Program-made: the position numbers and the translations under genes
NCBI RefSeq assembly: GCF_019059575.1
Contig: NW_024883396.1
Coordinates: forward strand, 1-64,000
Length of the DNA: 64,000 bases
Source: Amphibalanus amphitrite
Taxonomy: Eukaryota; Arthropoda; Thecostraca; Balanomorpha; Balanidae
Direction: 5' to 3'
Notes under the pieces: generated by a model
What the model saw: only the letters and a program-made list of their open reading frames with translations
Database searches by the model: none
Told to the model about the DNA's origin: nothing
Shown: in pieces, positions 43,629 through 61,500 of the stretch
Numbering within the stretch: position 1 is the stretch's first letter
Layout of the letters: every line of letters begins with the position of its first letter

Positions 43629-45525
43629 CTGGAACAGCGTCCCCCGACCGGCGGTGTGAGCACGCGCCCCGTGTCCATCCCCTCTCCGCCGACTGAGCTA
43701 AGGATATCTGCCAATACTACCGTTAAGTACGTACGTTACGTAAGTAAAGTAAGTAAGTAAGTACGTAAGTAAGTAAGTAAGTAAGTACGTTAAGTAAAGT
43801 TGTACGGTCACATGTAGCGTTAAGGTATATAAATTAGTCGCCGCCTGCCGTAACTATTTGTGGGCTCTCCCCACTGTTTGACCCAGAGAGGTCAACAAAG
43901 GTTAGGAGCCTCAAATCTGCGCGAAAGATTGTGACCAAACCAGTTGAGCTAGAACGCTGAAAACGGCACAAAACTCGTCCGGATCTGAAAGACATGCCCC
44001 ATTATCCGTTTTACCTATAAATATCACCGCACGGCCTAAGGTCATTGGTGGATCATGTCAAAAGCTTGTACAGATTTCGAATATACGGATAGGCATAGAA
44101 GAAAACACATCTTTTGGTAGCCCATAGAACGTCATACCATACGGGGCGAATCTGGACTGAACGTGAGTAATTTTGACGGACATAACAATTAGTACGTACC
44201 CTTGAGGAGTGACACGACTCCAAGCAGTTTTGCAGACAGCTTTGAACTTTTAGTTTTTGCCTGATTTTAATGTTGCTCATAAATGCTTCTTGAGCCGTGC
44301 TTGCTTCAAGCATCATAGTTGGGTCCAAATCACTGCACTTCGGCAGACTCGCAAACTGTGCCAACAGTTGGGGCTCTTCTCGGAACCGCTCCATCCACGG
44401 GAGGGTACAGTTGATTTCATCCAACAGTCCCTTGTAGACGCAATGCTTGCGGCATGCCATTTCAGAGTTGGTCTCGCTTACTTCGCAATTTCTTTTCTTG
44501 CTCCTTTGTCTTATAAACATTGATTTCTTTACCAGAAGGCGTTCACGCGAAAAGGCATCAACACTAAATTTAGCATTTTGCTTGATAGTTGAAATTTCTG
44601 TGAATGGTTCGTCTTTATTGAGCACAAATACGTCTGCGGCCTTGTATCGGGAAACAATCACATGCCCTAAGTCGACAGCCTTCCCTGTGGTTACCATCGA
44701 AAACGCTGGTCTAAATTTCACGCTGAAAAACACTTGCTTTTTTGCCATTTCCTTATTCAGTGTAAAAATGGCACATCCCAGATAGATTGGACTCAATATA
44801 AGCTCACCGACCAGGGGTGGCTGGTCGCCTGTCGCATTTGTCTTTTGTGGGGATGGTAGCCAGGCATATATTTTCATGTCGTTTTCGGTCATGCCTACAT
44901 TGACATCCAGTTTTGGTTTTCCCATAGGGATGCCATCGATGAGGAATTCCGCAAAGGCTACTTGAAGGATGTACTTTTGAGCTTCCCATAAAACATTGGG
45001 TGACACATCTTTCCATGGATGTACGTGGCGGAAGTAGCTTTGATAGAGTTTCGGCTCCAATGTGTTGTCTAAGTAGAAATCCTCAAAGAATGGATTCTTC
45101 TCTTCATCTGAGATATTCAGGCTTTTGATGTGTTCTTCAAAGTTTTTGTTGAATTTCGCCTCAAACAAAGTTTTTAAATATGTATCGGTCATGAATGGCC
45201 GGAAGCATATCGCAACTTTGAACCACGTATGAAGTTGGGGCACTCTGTCTTTGGTTTCAAGTATCTGGCGGTCAGAAAGTTTTGCTAAGCTTGCGGTGGC
45301 TACCGCTAAGAATGCAACTGATGCGAAGCAAATGACCCAAAATTGAGTCACCACAAATATGCCCTTCCATGTGTCTTGCTTTGAACGCTGCTTTTTTACC
45401 GCATGCTTTCCACTTCTGTTTTGTTCTTCCTTTGCTGTATTGGGATATTCCGACCTTTCTCTTTCGAAGCGACCACTTCGATCAAAACTTGATGCTCCCC
45501 CTGTATATGTGCTGTATGAAGACAT
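43188..45525 (-). CDS. DEG/ENaC (pickpocket-like) cation channel subunit, two exons
   Basis: Predicted 588-residue plasma-membrane subunit of the amiloride-sensitive sodium channel superfamily. Exons are 45525-44200 and 43628-43188, joined in phase 0 (AGG|GTACGT donor at 44199; CAG|GTACGC acceptor at 43629). Features in order: cytoplasmic N-terminus; TM1 at about 56-82; post-TM1 block WFKVAICFRPF (101-111), the analogue of the FPAVTICN box; a cysteine-rich extracellular domain (C-x3-C pairs including CRKHC and CLQNCLESC); TM2 at about 484-510. TM2 contains G-L-S (494-496), matching the GxS selectivity filter, followed by an acidic residue (YDW). The Ala/Glu-rich tail has KRRVSV, a PKA-type site. 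The sequence is divergent: the usual FPAVTICN is degenerate. Exon 1 is AT-rich while exon 2 is strongly GC-rich. The join is inferred from splice consensus and topology, without transcript support. Confidence 0.85.
43725..43800 (+). repeat. (AAGT)n tetranucleotide microsatellite
   Basis: GTAAGTAAGTAAG-type repeat with ACGT interruptions, inside the channel gene's single intron. On the plus strand it creates serial GTAAGT donor-like motifs, but the gene is transcribed from the minus strand. Confidence 0.9.
44200..45525 (-). CDS. DEG/ENaC-like channel, exon 1 (N-terminus, TM1, extracellular domain)
   Basis: 442 codons from ATG (MSSYSTYTGG) to the donor after CHSSR. The open frame continues past the donor to 44053, but that tail reads into intron and lacks TM2, so the splice is preferred. 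Confidence 0.85.
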
Positions 45526-46343
45526 AACTTACGAAATTCTAGCACTGATAAGACTTGAATTTTTAAACGGCTAGGACAATGGTGGCGGTCTCAGGGTTCA
45601 TAGTGCAGCATGGCAAACAATATTTTTAGATAGCTGACAATGAGACGTCTGGATATAACACGGTCAAGTAATCAACCATCAATTAAGCACACCTCTTATT
45701 TCGTTGACCGATATAATAGATTCATAATATACGAACTTGGATTGACCTTCGTAATCTGGAACGGCACTTTTATAGCCTCCAAGGCTATATAACTCAGGCC
45801 GTATATACTATAGCCGATAGAACTCTTATTATAGTCTCCCAGATGTTTGAGATCTGGAAAAATGGACAAAAGACAAAACCAAGACAAAACATTATCACGC
45901 ACGTGCATTAGATGAAATGGCGACAGTTGTTTTCCTAAGCCATTGTGTGTGGGTGTAGCTGAAAAGCAAGAGCAACCACGAAGCTCTTCTTTCGTAGCGC
46001 TCGACTTGGCTATTTTCCAAAATTTTGTTGACTGGGGAGGAGGGACTTTACGCAGTTCCTTACATCTTCCGAAGTATGGTTCGATTTTTAGCATTCGACC
46101 AGGGTTCGAGTCCAGGGAAATCTGTCATACAACTTGCAATTCCGTTGGCCTCGATCTTGCTGATGACCAGGTCAGCAAGATCGTTCGATCTTGCTCAGGC
46201 CAGGTAACTCAATAGGCCGATCAATGTAGAATTGTTCACAATAAAGATCATGTTAAATTGTTCACGGCTTTGGTGGTCAGTAAGCATGCTACGTGAAGCT
46301 CCGGTGTTGGTTATATCACTGATCAAACTGGTTAATCATATAC
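45526..46343. other. Intergenic region between Rab2 3' end and channel gene
   Basis: AT-rich, no supported coding segment. A tRNA-like B box (46103-46113) was examined and rejected. It should hold the promoter of the minus-strand channel gene at its left side; no core element stood out. Confidence 0.5.
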
Positions 46344-46349
46344 TTTATT
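46344..46349 (-). terminator. Candidate polyadenylation signal AATAAA of Rab2
   Basis: TTTATT on plus is AATAAA on minus, about 675 bp past the Rab2 stop. The 3' UTR in between carries a CA-type tract (46510-46530) and long poly-G runs (46982-47013). Confidence 0.4.
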
Positions 46350-46778
46350 TTATATTGAACAACCAATTCTCCTCATAGACAGACGCAGACGCGCGCGCGA
46401 TGATGGCGCCACCGCGCAGCAGCGGCAGCCGGGGTAGTTACCGACGGTGGAAAAGGGGACGTTGAAAAAGCACGGAGGTACGGGTCGAAAGGCGATGCCC
46501 CAAATGAAAGACACGCACACACATACACACACAAATAGGAGGCGCAAAGCATTCACACGGGATATAATTTATAGTAAGACTTCACGCCCGTTGACTCTTC
46601 CAATAACAACACCCACGCACACAAACAGAGCACACGGCCGGGAGGGCAGCGCGCTGGCCGGCGCGCCGTGCCCGCAACTAATCACAGCTAACGCTCACAC
46701 GATACGACACCCCCGCTGGAATGTCGTCACCGCCGACGCGCCGCTGACCCGATACTGATTGCAAGTAGCCCGAGACGC

Positions 46779-46811
46779 GGCCGGCGGCGGGGGCGGGGGC
46801 GGGGGCGGCAG
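46779..46811 (+). repeat. GGCGGGGGC short tandem repeat
   Basis: GGGGGC repeated in the Rab2 3' flank. Together with the poly-G runs at 46982-47013 it makes this segment strongly G-rich on the plus strand, so the transcript would be C-rich. Confidence 0.7.
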
Positions 46812-47024
46812 GGCAACCCACCGGAGCGGGCGCCTCAGACCGCCAGGCAGACTCACGCGACGATTAATTACGACTAACAATAATTGCCGCGTGCAAACAT
46901 AAACGACTGCGGTGTATAGCTGTTACTCAAACACAAATATGTACACCGGACAGTGCCGGCGGCGGGCGGTGTGCGCGGCGCGGGGGGGGGGGGGGGCAGA
47001 GGGGGGGGGGGGGCGGTGACCGAC

Positions 47025-53064
<6,040 letters not shown>

Positions 53065-53427
53065 TCTTGGTTCTTTGTTTCACACCTTCCTGAATTCAAA
53101 CCTCAATAACTGCGAGGATTCTTACAAGGAAAACAAATACGGAATGGCGCAGCAGCAGAGACTACGCAGCAAACGTCTCCGTGATACATCAACACAAAGC
53201 CTGAAACAGCTGATTGGCCCTGATGGAGGCTTCGAGATGAGGCTGCTATTTCAAAATTCGCCGACTCATTTGAAGTGTCACCTCGTTTTTTTTTTCCGAT
53301 CATTGTGAAAAATATGTCATTTTAGTGACTAAGAAGACTAAGAGGATACAGAAAAAGACTTAAGCGTAATTTCTTGCCGATGTCTTTTGATTGCTTTTCG
53401 AAAAGACGGCAAGCAGGTACCTACAAC

Positions 53428-53490
53428 TTGGCAACTGAAATGCGGAACCTATGGAACGGAACCTGGCGCATTTCTTGGCAACTGAAATGC
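53428..53490 (+). repeat. Direct repeat CTTGGCAACTGAAATGCG
   Basis: Two perfect 18-bp copies at 53428-53445 and 53473-53490. The second overlaps the first base of the left arm of the neighbouring inverted-repeat element. It may mark insertion or rearrangement history at that end. Confidence 0.7.
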
Positions 53491-54672
53491 GCCAGACCCC
53501 TTGAGACCCTAATTTTTCGCGATTATTTTTAAATGCGTGGAGGAATTTCAACCAAGCTCAGGACATGGCCGTTTCAAGACAGGCCGAAACTTTTACAATT
53601 TAGATATTTTATCGCCATTTCAATATTTCAGGCACTTGTCATTGACTCGTAATGTTAACTGTTTTTCCATCCTGGATAGAGGCTTTCTACGTCATATGAC
53701 ATTAGGCTCCGCCCACGACTGCGGCATTGACCCGTGCCCATCAGCGACCTCTGTACAAACGACACCCCTGCCATCTGTGAAGGACTATGAATTTCGCTGA
53801 CGCTTCACGTGCTATGAGTCAATTGCAGCAAGACGGTCAAGTAAATGTTAGGCTCTTGTTGACTCTTGTATATAGGACCAAGAGGACCATCACTCCTCAA
53901 CCTACTACTCAGTCGTGCTTCGAACAAACGTTAACGATTCCTAACAAATACGATTTTCGATGTAGGGTATCTGTTTGAAATAGGTACGAGCGAGCCGTAT
54001 AATGTGAAGCTCAGGCAATTAACTTATTATTGCGTTGTTCGATGGTTGCATAGCGATGTACAAATCGGCAGCTACTTGGTGACATCCGACATCCCATTAT
54101 CACATTATCTGCAACGCCATAGGCTTTAAATACAGGTGAATATTTCCTAACCTTATGTCAGTTATATGCCATCTGCCCGTCATATGCAGCTTATAAAAAA
54201 AAAAAATATCAGCGAACATATCAGCATTGTAGAAGCAATGCGCATTGAGCATTTATGACTCCTTAGTCATCATGTCGCTCTCTGGGCACTGTCAGCCAAG
54301 ACGCTACGCACAACTCCGCCGGCTTTCGGCACCGCTCGACCGTCGCCCGTCCCCGCTCCCCGCCACAGCGAGAGTGACCGGGCGCCGGCCCGAAACCGCC
54401 GCAGGCCAAGACCACAGAGGCGGGGCTTAGCTGTGACGTCATAACGTATCACAGACTGACTGGTGATAGCCTCTACACACCGGATGAAAATCTTGCTCGA
54501 AATTTAACATTACGAGTCAATGACAAGTGCCTGAAATATTGAAATGGCGATAAAATATCTAAATTGTAAAAGTTTCGGCCTGTCTTGAAACGGCCATGTC
54601 CTGAGCTTGGTTGAAATTCCTTCACGCATTTAAAAGTAATCGCGAAAAATTAGGGTCTCAAGGGGTCTGGCG
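53490..54672. mobile_element. Foldback-like element with 169-bp near-perfect terminal inverted repeats
   Basis: Left arm 53490-53658 and right arm 54504-54672, both 169 bp and beginning CGCCAGACCCCTTGAG at the outer ends. I count two mismatches between the arms. The interior is about 845 bp and shows no transposase. No target-site duplication is evident (flanks ctgaaatg and ttaacagt). It lies about 430 bp upstream of the Rab2 start codon. The near-identity of the arms suggests recent arrival or gene conversion. Confidence 0.72.
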
Positions 54673-54907
54673 TTAACAGTAGAGTAGCAGCCTCGAGGTT
54701 GATCAGGTGGATCACTGCCGTTGCCGAGCATCCGACAGGACAATAGCATACAGCCAGCACATGAATGGATTATTACGCATTGCTTACACTGATGTGGTGG
54801 CGAGTATGACAGATTGTGTCAAATGGGGGCCAGTTCACCTCGCTCACGTCTCGCGCGACTGGGTGCATCAAACAACGGCCCGATGCTAGCCTGGGAATCC
54901 GAAGTTG

Positions 54908-54913
54908 TTTTAA
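54908..54913 (-). terminator. Candidate polyadenylation signal ATTAAA of the unknown gene
   Basis: TTTAAT on plus is ATTAAA on minus, 488 bp past the stop at 55401. This is a common variant hexamer; no AATAAA was seen nearer. Confidence 0.3.
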
Positions 54914-55400
54914 TAAAATATCATCAAAGACACTGTCGATATGGCGGGTTATATTTACACAAACACACTTTGCATAGAGCATTACGGCGCACATAAATAT
55001 ATGATCTGCAATATACACAAACAATGAAGGACCCATCTTCCCCGACGGCCGGTACACACTTGGCAGCACGAGACATGGCAGAGAGCGACTCGGAGACCGG
55101 CCCGCTGCGAAAAACGACCGGCGCCCGCCGTACAGCAGCACAATTTCTCAGAGTCCCACACTCCGTCTACAGCGACCCACAAGGCGTTCATAAATCGAAA
55201 GCTCCAGAACCTTCCACTGTTCAGTTTCTTTCCCCGCATTACAACCAATTTCCCCGCATTACAACCAATCCAAGAAAGAAACATTCCATCACAGATGATT
55301 TTCCCGTTCGAAATCCTGCAGTTTTTCACGTGCGAAGTCCGACCGGGCGCTGCGGGCTGGTGCGGCGGCTGAGTTTCGGCCGTCGTCGGTCGCTGGCCGG

Positions 55401-55588
55401 CTAGCAGTCCTCGAGTCGCGGCAGTTCGGGCTCGCGCAGCAGGTCGGCGCAGTGCGGCGAGGAGCGGCGCACGAACAGCGTCACGCCCGAGCGGTACCAG
55501 GCCGGGATGGTGACGTGCGCGGCCAGCGCGCGCCGCACGCCCGGCGGCGGCGGGTCGGACGCCTCGCGGAGCACGTTCACCACCTGGC
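55401..55588 (-). CDS. Unknown C39-like gene, exon 6 (C-terminus)
   Basis: Acceptor cggcag|GCCAGG in phase 1. Encodes QVVNVLREASDPPPPGVRRA and ends PELPRLEDC, stop at 55403-55401. Confidence 0.74.
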
Positions 55589-58500
55589 CTGCCGGACACC
55601 GGGGCGGGCACACGGACGGTCAGACGAGGTGGCCGCGAGGGGCGGGGAGATGGACACGTCAGCAACATACTATGACCAAGATGAGGATGCTTGGGTTTTT
55701 AGGTCTCCCGAAGTGCCCGAGGTCATCGACACCCAAGATAAGCAAGAATCTATCGGCATAAGAGAGAAGGTTAAACAGAGGATGACGCAACTGGCTGGGG
55801 AAACACTACAAGAACCCGAAGCCCCCTACTCCCACGCTCCGTACCTAGCACGTTCATGTTGCTCCAGCGGGGGTCCTCGGCCGTCATGAGCGGCTGTAGC
55901 GAGCAGCCGTGCCGCCACCGGGCGGTGACGTCCTCACTGCGGACCAGCAGCACCGAGTCGCTCGAGAGCTGCTCACCCAGCAGGGAGGCCGACACGCACT
56001 CCAGCGGGTTGGTCAGGTACACTCCCTGGAGAGAGGCCGGGGGTCGGAGGTCAGGTACACACCCTGGTGGAGAGGCGGGGGTCAGGTACACACAGACGCA
56101 GATGCTCACCCACACAGTTGCCCTGGGAGAGAAAAGACGTGTGGACGTACACTGAGAACGCCAGATTAACTCCTGCGGGTTGTACATAAATTCCTCAAAC
56201 ACAGATGAAAAAGATGTAAAAAAGAACAGTTGAAGATATCCAATGTGATGTGTGGTTGGAAAGACGTCAAGACTAGAGAGAGAGAGAGAAAAAAAAAACA
56301 AAGTGTATAAGCACATACTAAAGATCAAGGAGCCTGAACAAATGGGCTAACGCTATTCTATGCGCCCTCGAGACATCTCAAGACACACCCAGGTCAGCTG
56401 GTGTCACCGGCAGTCGACCCTGTCCCGTCCCGGCACGATACCGCCTGTTCTCCTAGTCAGAGCCATAAACCTCCCAGCCGCCCCCCCCCCCCCCCCGTCA
56501 CGGGGAGGGAGGGAGGGGCGCCCGTGCCGCACACCAATCGGCAGTACGGAGCGCCGCGGCCCCCGCCCTCCGACTGGCGTCGATCGGGGATACGCACAGG
56601 TGCGCGGCAATCTACCGCACACGCCGTGAGGGCGATAAGTGGGCGGGAAAAGCACATATCGAGCTACCCCAGACAGAATTGTGAATGGTATAGGCTACAG
56701 AGAACGCTCAGATCACGCTCAGAATGGATGAACATGGGAGAATGACCATTTTTCCTTTAGACTAGAGGGACAGCATTACGCGCAGCGTAATAAATCAATT
56801 TTCAATAAAATCGGCCCAGTAGGGGCCGAGTTATCACAAGAATAAATGTGTTGACTTCTCTTGGCCGGCGGTGCCCTGCGCCGGTGTTCATTGCCAAAGG
56901 TCAACGACTTCCCAGCTCTGATTTCGCTCAGTTTTGCAAACGAGGAAACTGAGCCTAAGGCGCGTGCTCTCTGATCGGCGCCGGCCGCGGCCGAATTCCC
57001 GCAAAGATGCGCCCACCACGTGCAAACCGCCGAGCCCACCCCCACCAAAATTTAATACGACAAATGGTTGCACGCGCCCGACTCGGCGCCAAATTTTCAC
57101 CTCCGCAACACGCACCGCTCCGGAGCAACAGCCCGCCAAAGGGAACTGACGCGTTGTTTATGCCAACACATAACAAATTTACGGACACGATAATTTACTC
57201 ACTGTCCTTCACGTCCAAGCAGATACCAACATTCCACAATTCCTACAGTACGTAGGTGACGTTGAGTTGAGTTCCATCTGGGACGCCCGTGCTATACCAA
57301 TTTTGGAAAAGAACCACCGGTGCCCCCGACTGACCCGGCGCCCGACTCCATAGCGTTCCCCGACTGACCTGCGGCCCGACTCCCCAGCATCCTCTTACTG
57401 ACCTGCGGCCCGACTCCGAAGGCCATCTGGTGATGCCAGGCGTCTGGCACGGTCTGTTGCGGCGGCACGCCCCGCTGGAGGTTCAGCGTGGCCACCGGCA
57501 CGGCGCCCCGGCGCAGCCAGCCGGCCAGCCACCGCACCAGCTGGAAACTGCGCCGCGGGTACATGCAGAAAAACCGGCCGCACACCTGGAAACAGGGCGG
57601 GGGAGAAGGGGAAAGGGGTGTCAGAGGAGGGTGAAGACCGAAGATGGAATGTTGTAGAGAAATACTCATAAAAAATGCATGAAGACTGACAAAAAAAAAA
57701 AACGTATGAAGTTGAATGCTTGTGCCATTGCTCTCTCACACGAGGTCTCACCGTCCCATCCCATCCCTGCCCCGGTCTCCATGTCGCTACCCATCCCGTC
57801 CCATCCCTGCCCCGGGTCTCCCTGTCGCTGCCCGGGTCCGCGGCACAGACGCCAGGTGTGCCGCCCCGGGGGTGGGGGGACAGCTCGGGGAGGGGGGGGG
57901 GGCAGCTGTGTCAGACAGGGCCCCGATCGGCCGAGTGTCGTACACACACCTGCCCAGACAGGCCGACACCGGGACGGCCATGTGCGGCCTGTCAGAGCCG
58001 CGTGCGGCCGGGACACGTACAGACTTTATCACGCAGGTCGGTACTGCAACCGCTTCTACACGGAAAGAACACCTGTGCCCCAACACGTGCAGCAGATGCA
58101 AGGGAATTTGCTAATAATAGTCTCTAAGAAGCAAACCGAAACGGGAGTAAGTCGTGTCTTATCTCAGTCGTAAAGAGAAGCATATAATGCCACCGTGCAT
58201 AAACGGCCGAACAGCTTCAGTTCCCAAACAAAAACAAAAGGCAGCACGGGGACTGATGACACGATCCCGGGTTCGTGCGAACCTCTGCGGTGACTCGGCT
58301 ACTAAATTCCTCAGTCCTACATACACTAATCCCCGGAAGCGCGATTTGCCGGAGCTGCGGAGCCCGACCGATCAAAGTCCGTCCCACGTCAGGCCGGGCA
58401 CGATACCGCTGATCCGAGACCAAACAGACCGCCTTCCCGGTACTGGGAGCGTCTCAGCCCGATCCAGGAACGGAGCACGACTCCGCGAGTGATCGAACTG

Positions 58501-61500
58501 CTGCGACTGTGCGACTGTTACTAGTCAGTCAGTCCCAGAGGAGGTCATCTTGATCAGTCAATGCTTCGGAAACTCTGGATGACTGAGTCATTATATCGGG
58601 TAGCAGTTTCATATTTTGAGCTTGATGCTGAGCTGTGGAGAAGTGTCGACAGACAGCTCGCTGTGACGAAGACGGATCGATATTTTACTAGTGATGTATG
58701 TGCTCATATGTTGGACAACTGAAGCTACCTATTGCTTTATAGCTGACAGCGAAAATATACCAAATACAGGTACCAAAAAAGAGCTGAAACCCGATCACAA
58801 TTCATTCACAAACTCTGCAAGTTATTTCAACTCTCCCCTGCACCCCGCTGAGAGCCCGGGGCAGTGTTTATGGCCGCTGCTGCCTGCTAGCACACTGCCA
58901 GCACACGTGGCGAATTCGATTTCCATGGAGACATCAACAAACTCGGACGCTCCAACATTGAGTGACTTGACCACAGCCTACGTCAGTTCGCGAAATGCGC
59001 TGGCAGCGTGGCAGCAGCGGCCGTGAAACACCGCCCGGGTCATGACACTAGGTGTCCACCTGAGCATACGCTGACGTGGCTGTCCTTACACACGTCACGG
59101 CTACCCCCCCCCCCCCACCACCACCAACTCACACACACACGGCGTGTCGGAGGGATCCCAATGCCACACGGCGGCTTGTGTACAGACGCGCGCGTCATCT
59201 AGTGAGAAGGAATGTAATTCAGGCTTCCTGAGGGTGCCGTATTCCCGATAGGTGCGGGTCGAGGACTTCTACCGACAGCCTCCAAACATCCACACGTCAG
59301 TTAGAACTGGGAGCTCCAAGTTCAAGTAATCTCCAGCGGTCGGCTACACCACATAACAACCTAATTAGTCGCTGTTCTGTCCTGGCTATGTCGAGCCCTG
59401 ATCCATATCGACCCTACACTCCCTCCTGCCTTTCCCTCGCCTGTTGTACTCTTACACCGCCAACCCTCCCCTCTCCTAGCCTCTCACCTCGCCGCCACTG
59501 AGCGTCTCGACGCCCTCGATGAGCTGCGTGTGTGTACAACCGGCCTCCGACCGGGAGAACAGGTAGTCGGCCAGCGGGGCCGCCTCGCGGCGCAGCCGGG
59601 TGCTGACGGCCGCCGCTGCCGCCGCCGGGTCCGGCTGGTAGCCCAGCGCCAGCTGACGAACAGAGACCCAGGGAGGGTCAGCGGTCGACGGGGCGGACAC
59701 GGGAGAGTGGGCAGATTGGGGAACACGTGGTAATCGATAGCCAAAATACGTTCATGGTTCCGATGTTATGCTTCTCAACCTATTGGTGTTTGCTTACGGT
59801 ATGTTTTTTTTTCGCGTCGCCACTATCCTTCAAACCACAATAACTTATTAGAACTTAACCAGTAATCACCATACGGACACTATATAACTAGGTAGGCGAA
59901 ACATATGGCTATAATTGAATATCAAGCTGTCACGAGACCGTAACAATAAGAACAGCGGCCATTACGACGAAGATCCAATGTGCTACCACTAAAATCGTCC
60001 AGCACCACCGGGAACAGCACAGGAAGGACAGACAGACGGTCCACCCCAGATAATTGCCGGAGTGTTATAGCCGGACCGATCGAAACGCCGCCATAACCGG
60101 TGAGTAAATTCTGCGGCGTGGCATTGACGGTGGCCCGCTGTGTCGTACAAAATGCAGGACTGGAGTCGATCGCGGCGGCTGCTCCCATTTGGCCGGGTGC
60201 CAGCTCGGGGCGGCGCGGGTCTGTCTCGCCGGGGCCCAGACAGGGCGGCGCGGGCGCTGGACGGTCACTTACCAACACGTTGATGACGGCAGTGGCGCCG
60301 CAGGCGGACCGGGCGATCTGCGTCACCTGCCGCGTGAAGGCCTCCATTTCGGTCCAGATCATCACCTTCTCAGAGAGATCACAGCCATTCTGACGGAGAG
60401 GGACAGGAGACACTGTCAGATATGGTCAGAGATCACAGCCATTCTGACGGAGAGGGACAACACAGACTGTCAGATCATCGCCGTCTCAGAGAGATCACAG
60501 CCATTCTGATAGAGGTATAGATACCAGGGTACCTGAGGAGATAAGAGGTACCAGGTCAGATTATTGCTTCAGAGTCCACAATTAAATTAGGAAGGAAACA
60601 TGACAACCGAAAGTCACAGCAGATATTACCTTCAAGAGAGCTGGATTCTAGCAAAATTGTCACATGGACTGCAGACACGTCAATCATGTACAAAAAAAAA
60701 ATCCATCCAAAGCGATGCACGAAAGAGGCAGACAAAGCCAGGTGGCTCGATGTCAGACTTTTCACATGATGCAGAGCCACGAAAGCACGATATAAGGATA
60801 TGACAAAGAAATAGCTGCAAACCACGATAACACAATGGGCCCTTTCTCAGGAACAGTAATCATTACCTAGCTAGTTCGACATGGAACGGAAACCATTCAT
60901 TTCTACGATCGTGACAATAGAAATGTGTAGCCTGGATAAACAATCAACACATCATCATGCCTTCTACCAAGACCCGTCAGTCACACCAGAACACTTTGAG
61001 TCACTGCATTCCTCTCAGCAGCTCTTCAGCAGTAAGCGCATCTCTCACCTCAAACAGCCCCGAGTCGGCAGCGTTGGCGGCGCCTTTGCGCGCCATGAAG
61101 GCCTTTTCTGGCGCGCCGTGACAGCCATCATGCTGCAGGTTGGGGTCGCCGGCGCCTCCCCCTCCGGGGATGTTAAACACCGAGTTCTCTCGGCGCCGAA
61201 GTCGGTCGTGACAGCCGCCCGGCTGGCGGTCGCTCAGGTCGTTGCTGCAGCAGTGCCGGTACTTGTCCGAGCCGCCATCCACGGCACTGTGCTCGCTGCG
61301 ACTGTGAGGGAGTCGCGGGGGCAGCTCGGCAGCCGCCGGAGGGGCCGCCGGGGCGCTGCTCGAGCTGAGGTTGTAGCGCACCAGGCGCCGGTTGGTGACT
61401 TTGTGCTCAGCGGGCCGGCGGCCGGGCCGCGCCTCGGCCGCGTTACTGTCCGGGCTGCCGGTGTCACTGTACCGCAGGTTGTCGTCCGAGTTGGATCCGG

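Noticed and set aside
44053..44199. In-frame extension of channel exon 1 past the donor
   Set aside because: It would end the protein without TM2, whereas splicing at 44199 gives a phase-matched exon with the GxS-bearing TM2.
46103..46113. GGTTCGAGTCC, a B-box-like motif
   Set aside because: Flanking bases do not form a T-stem and no cloverleaf could be drawn.
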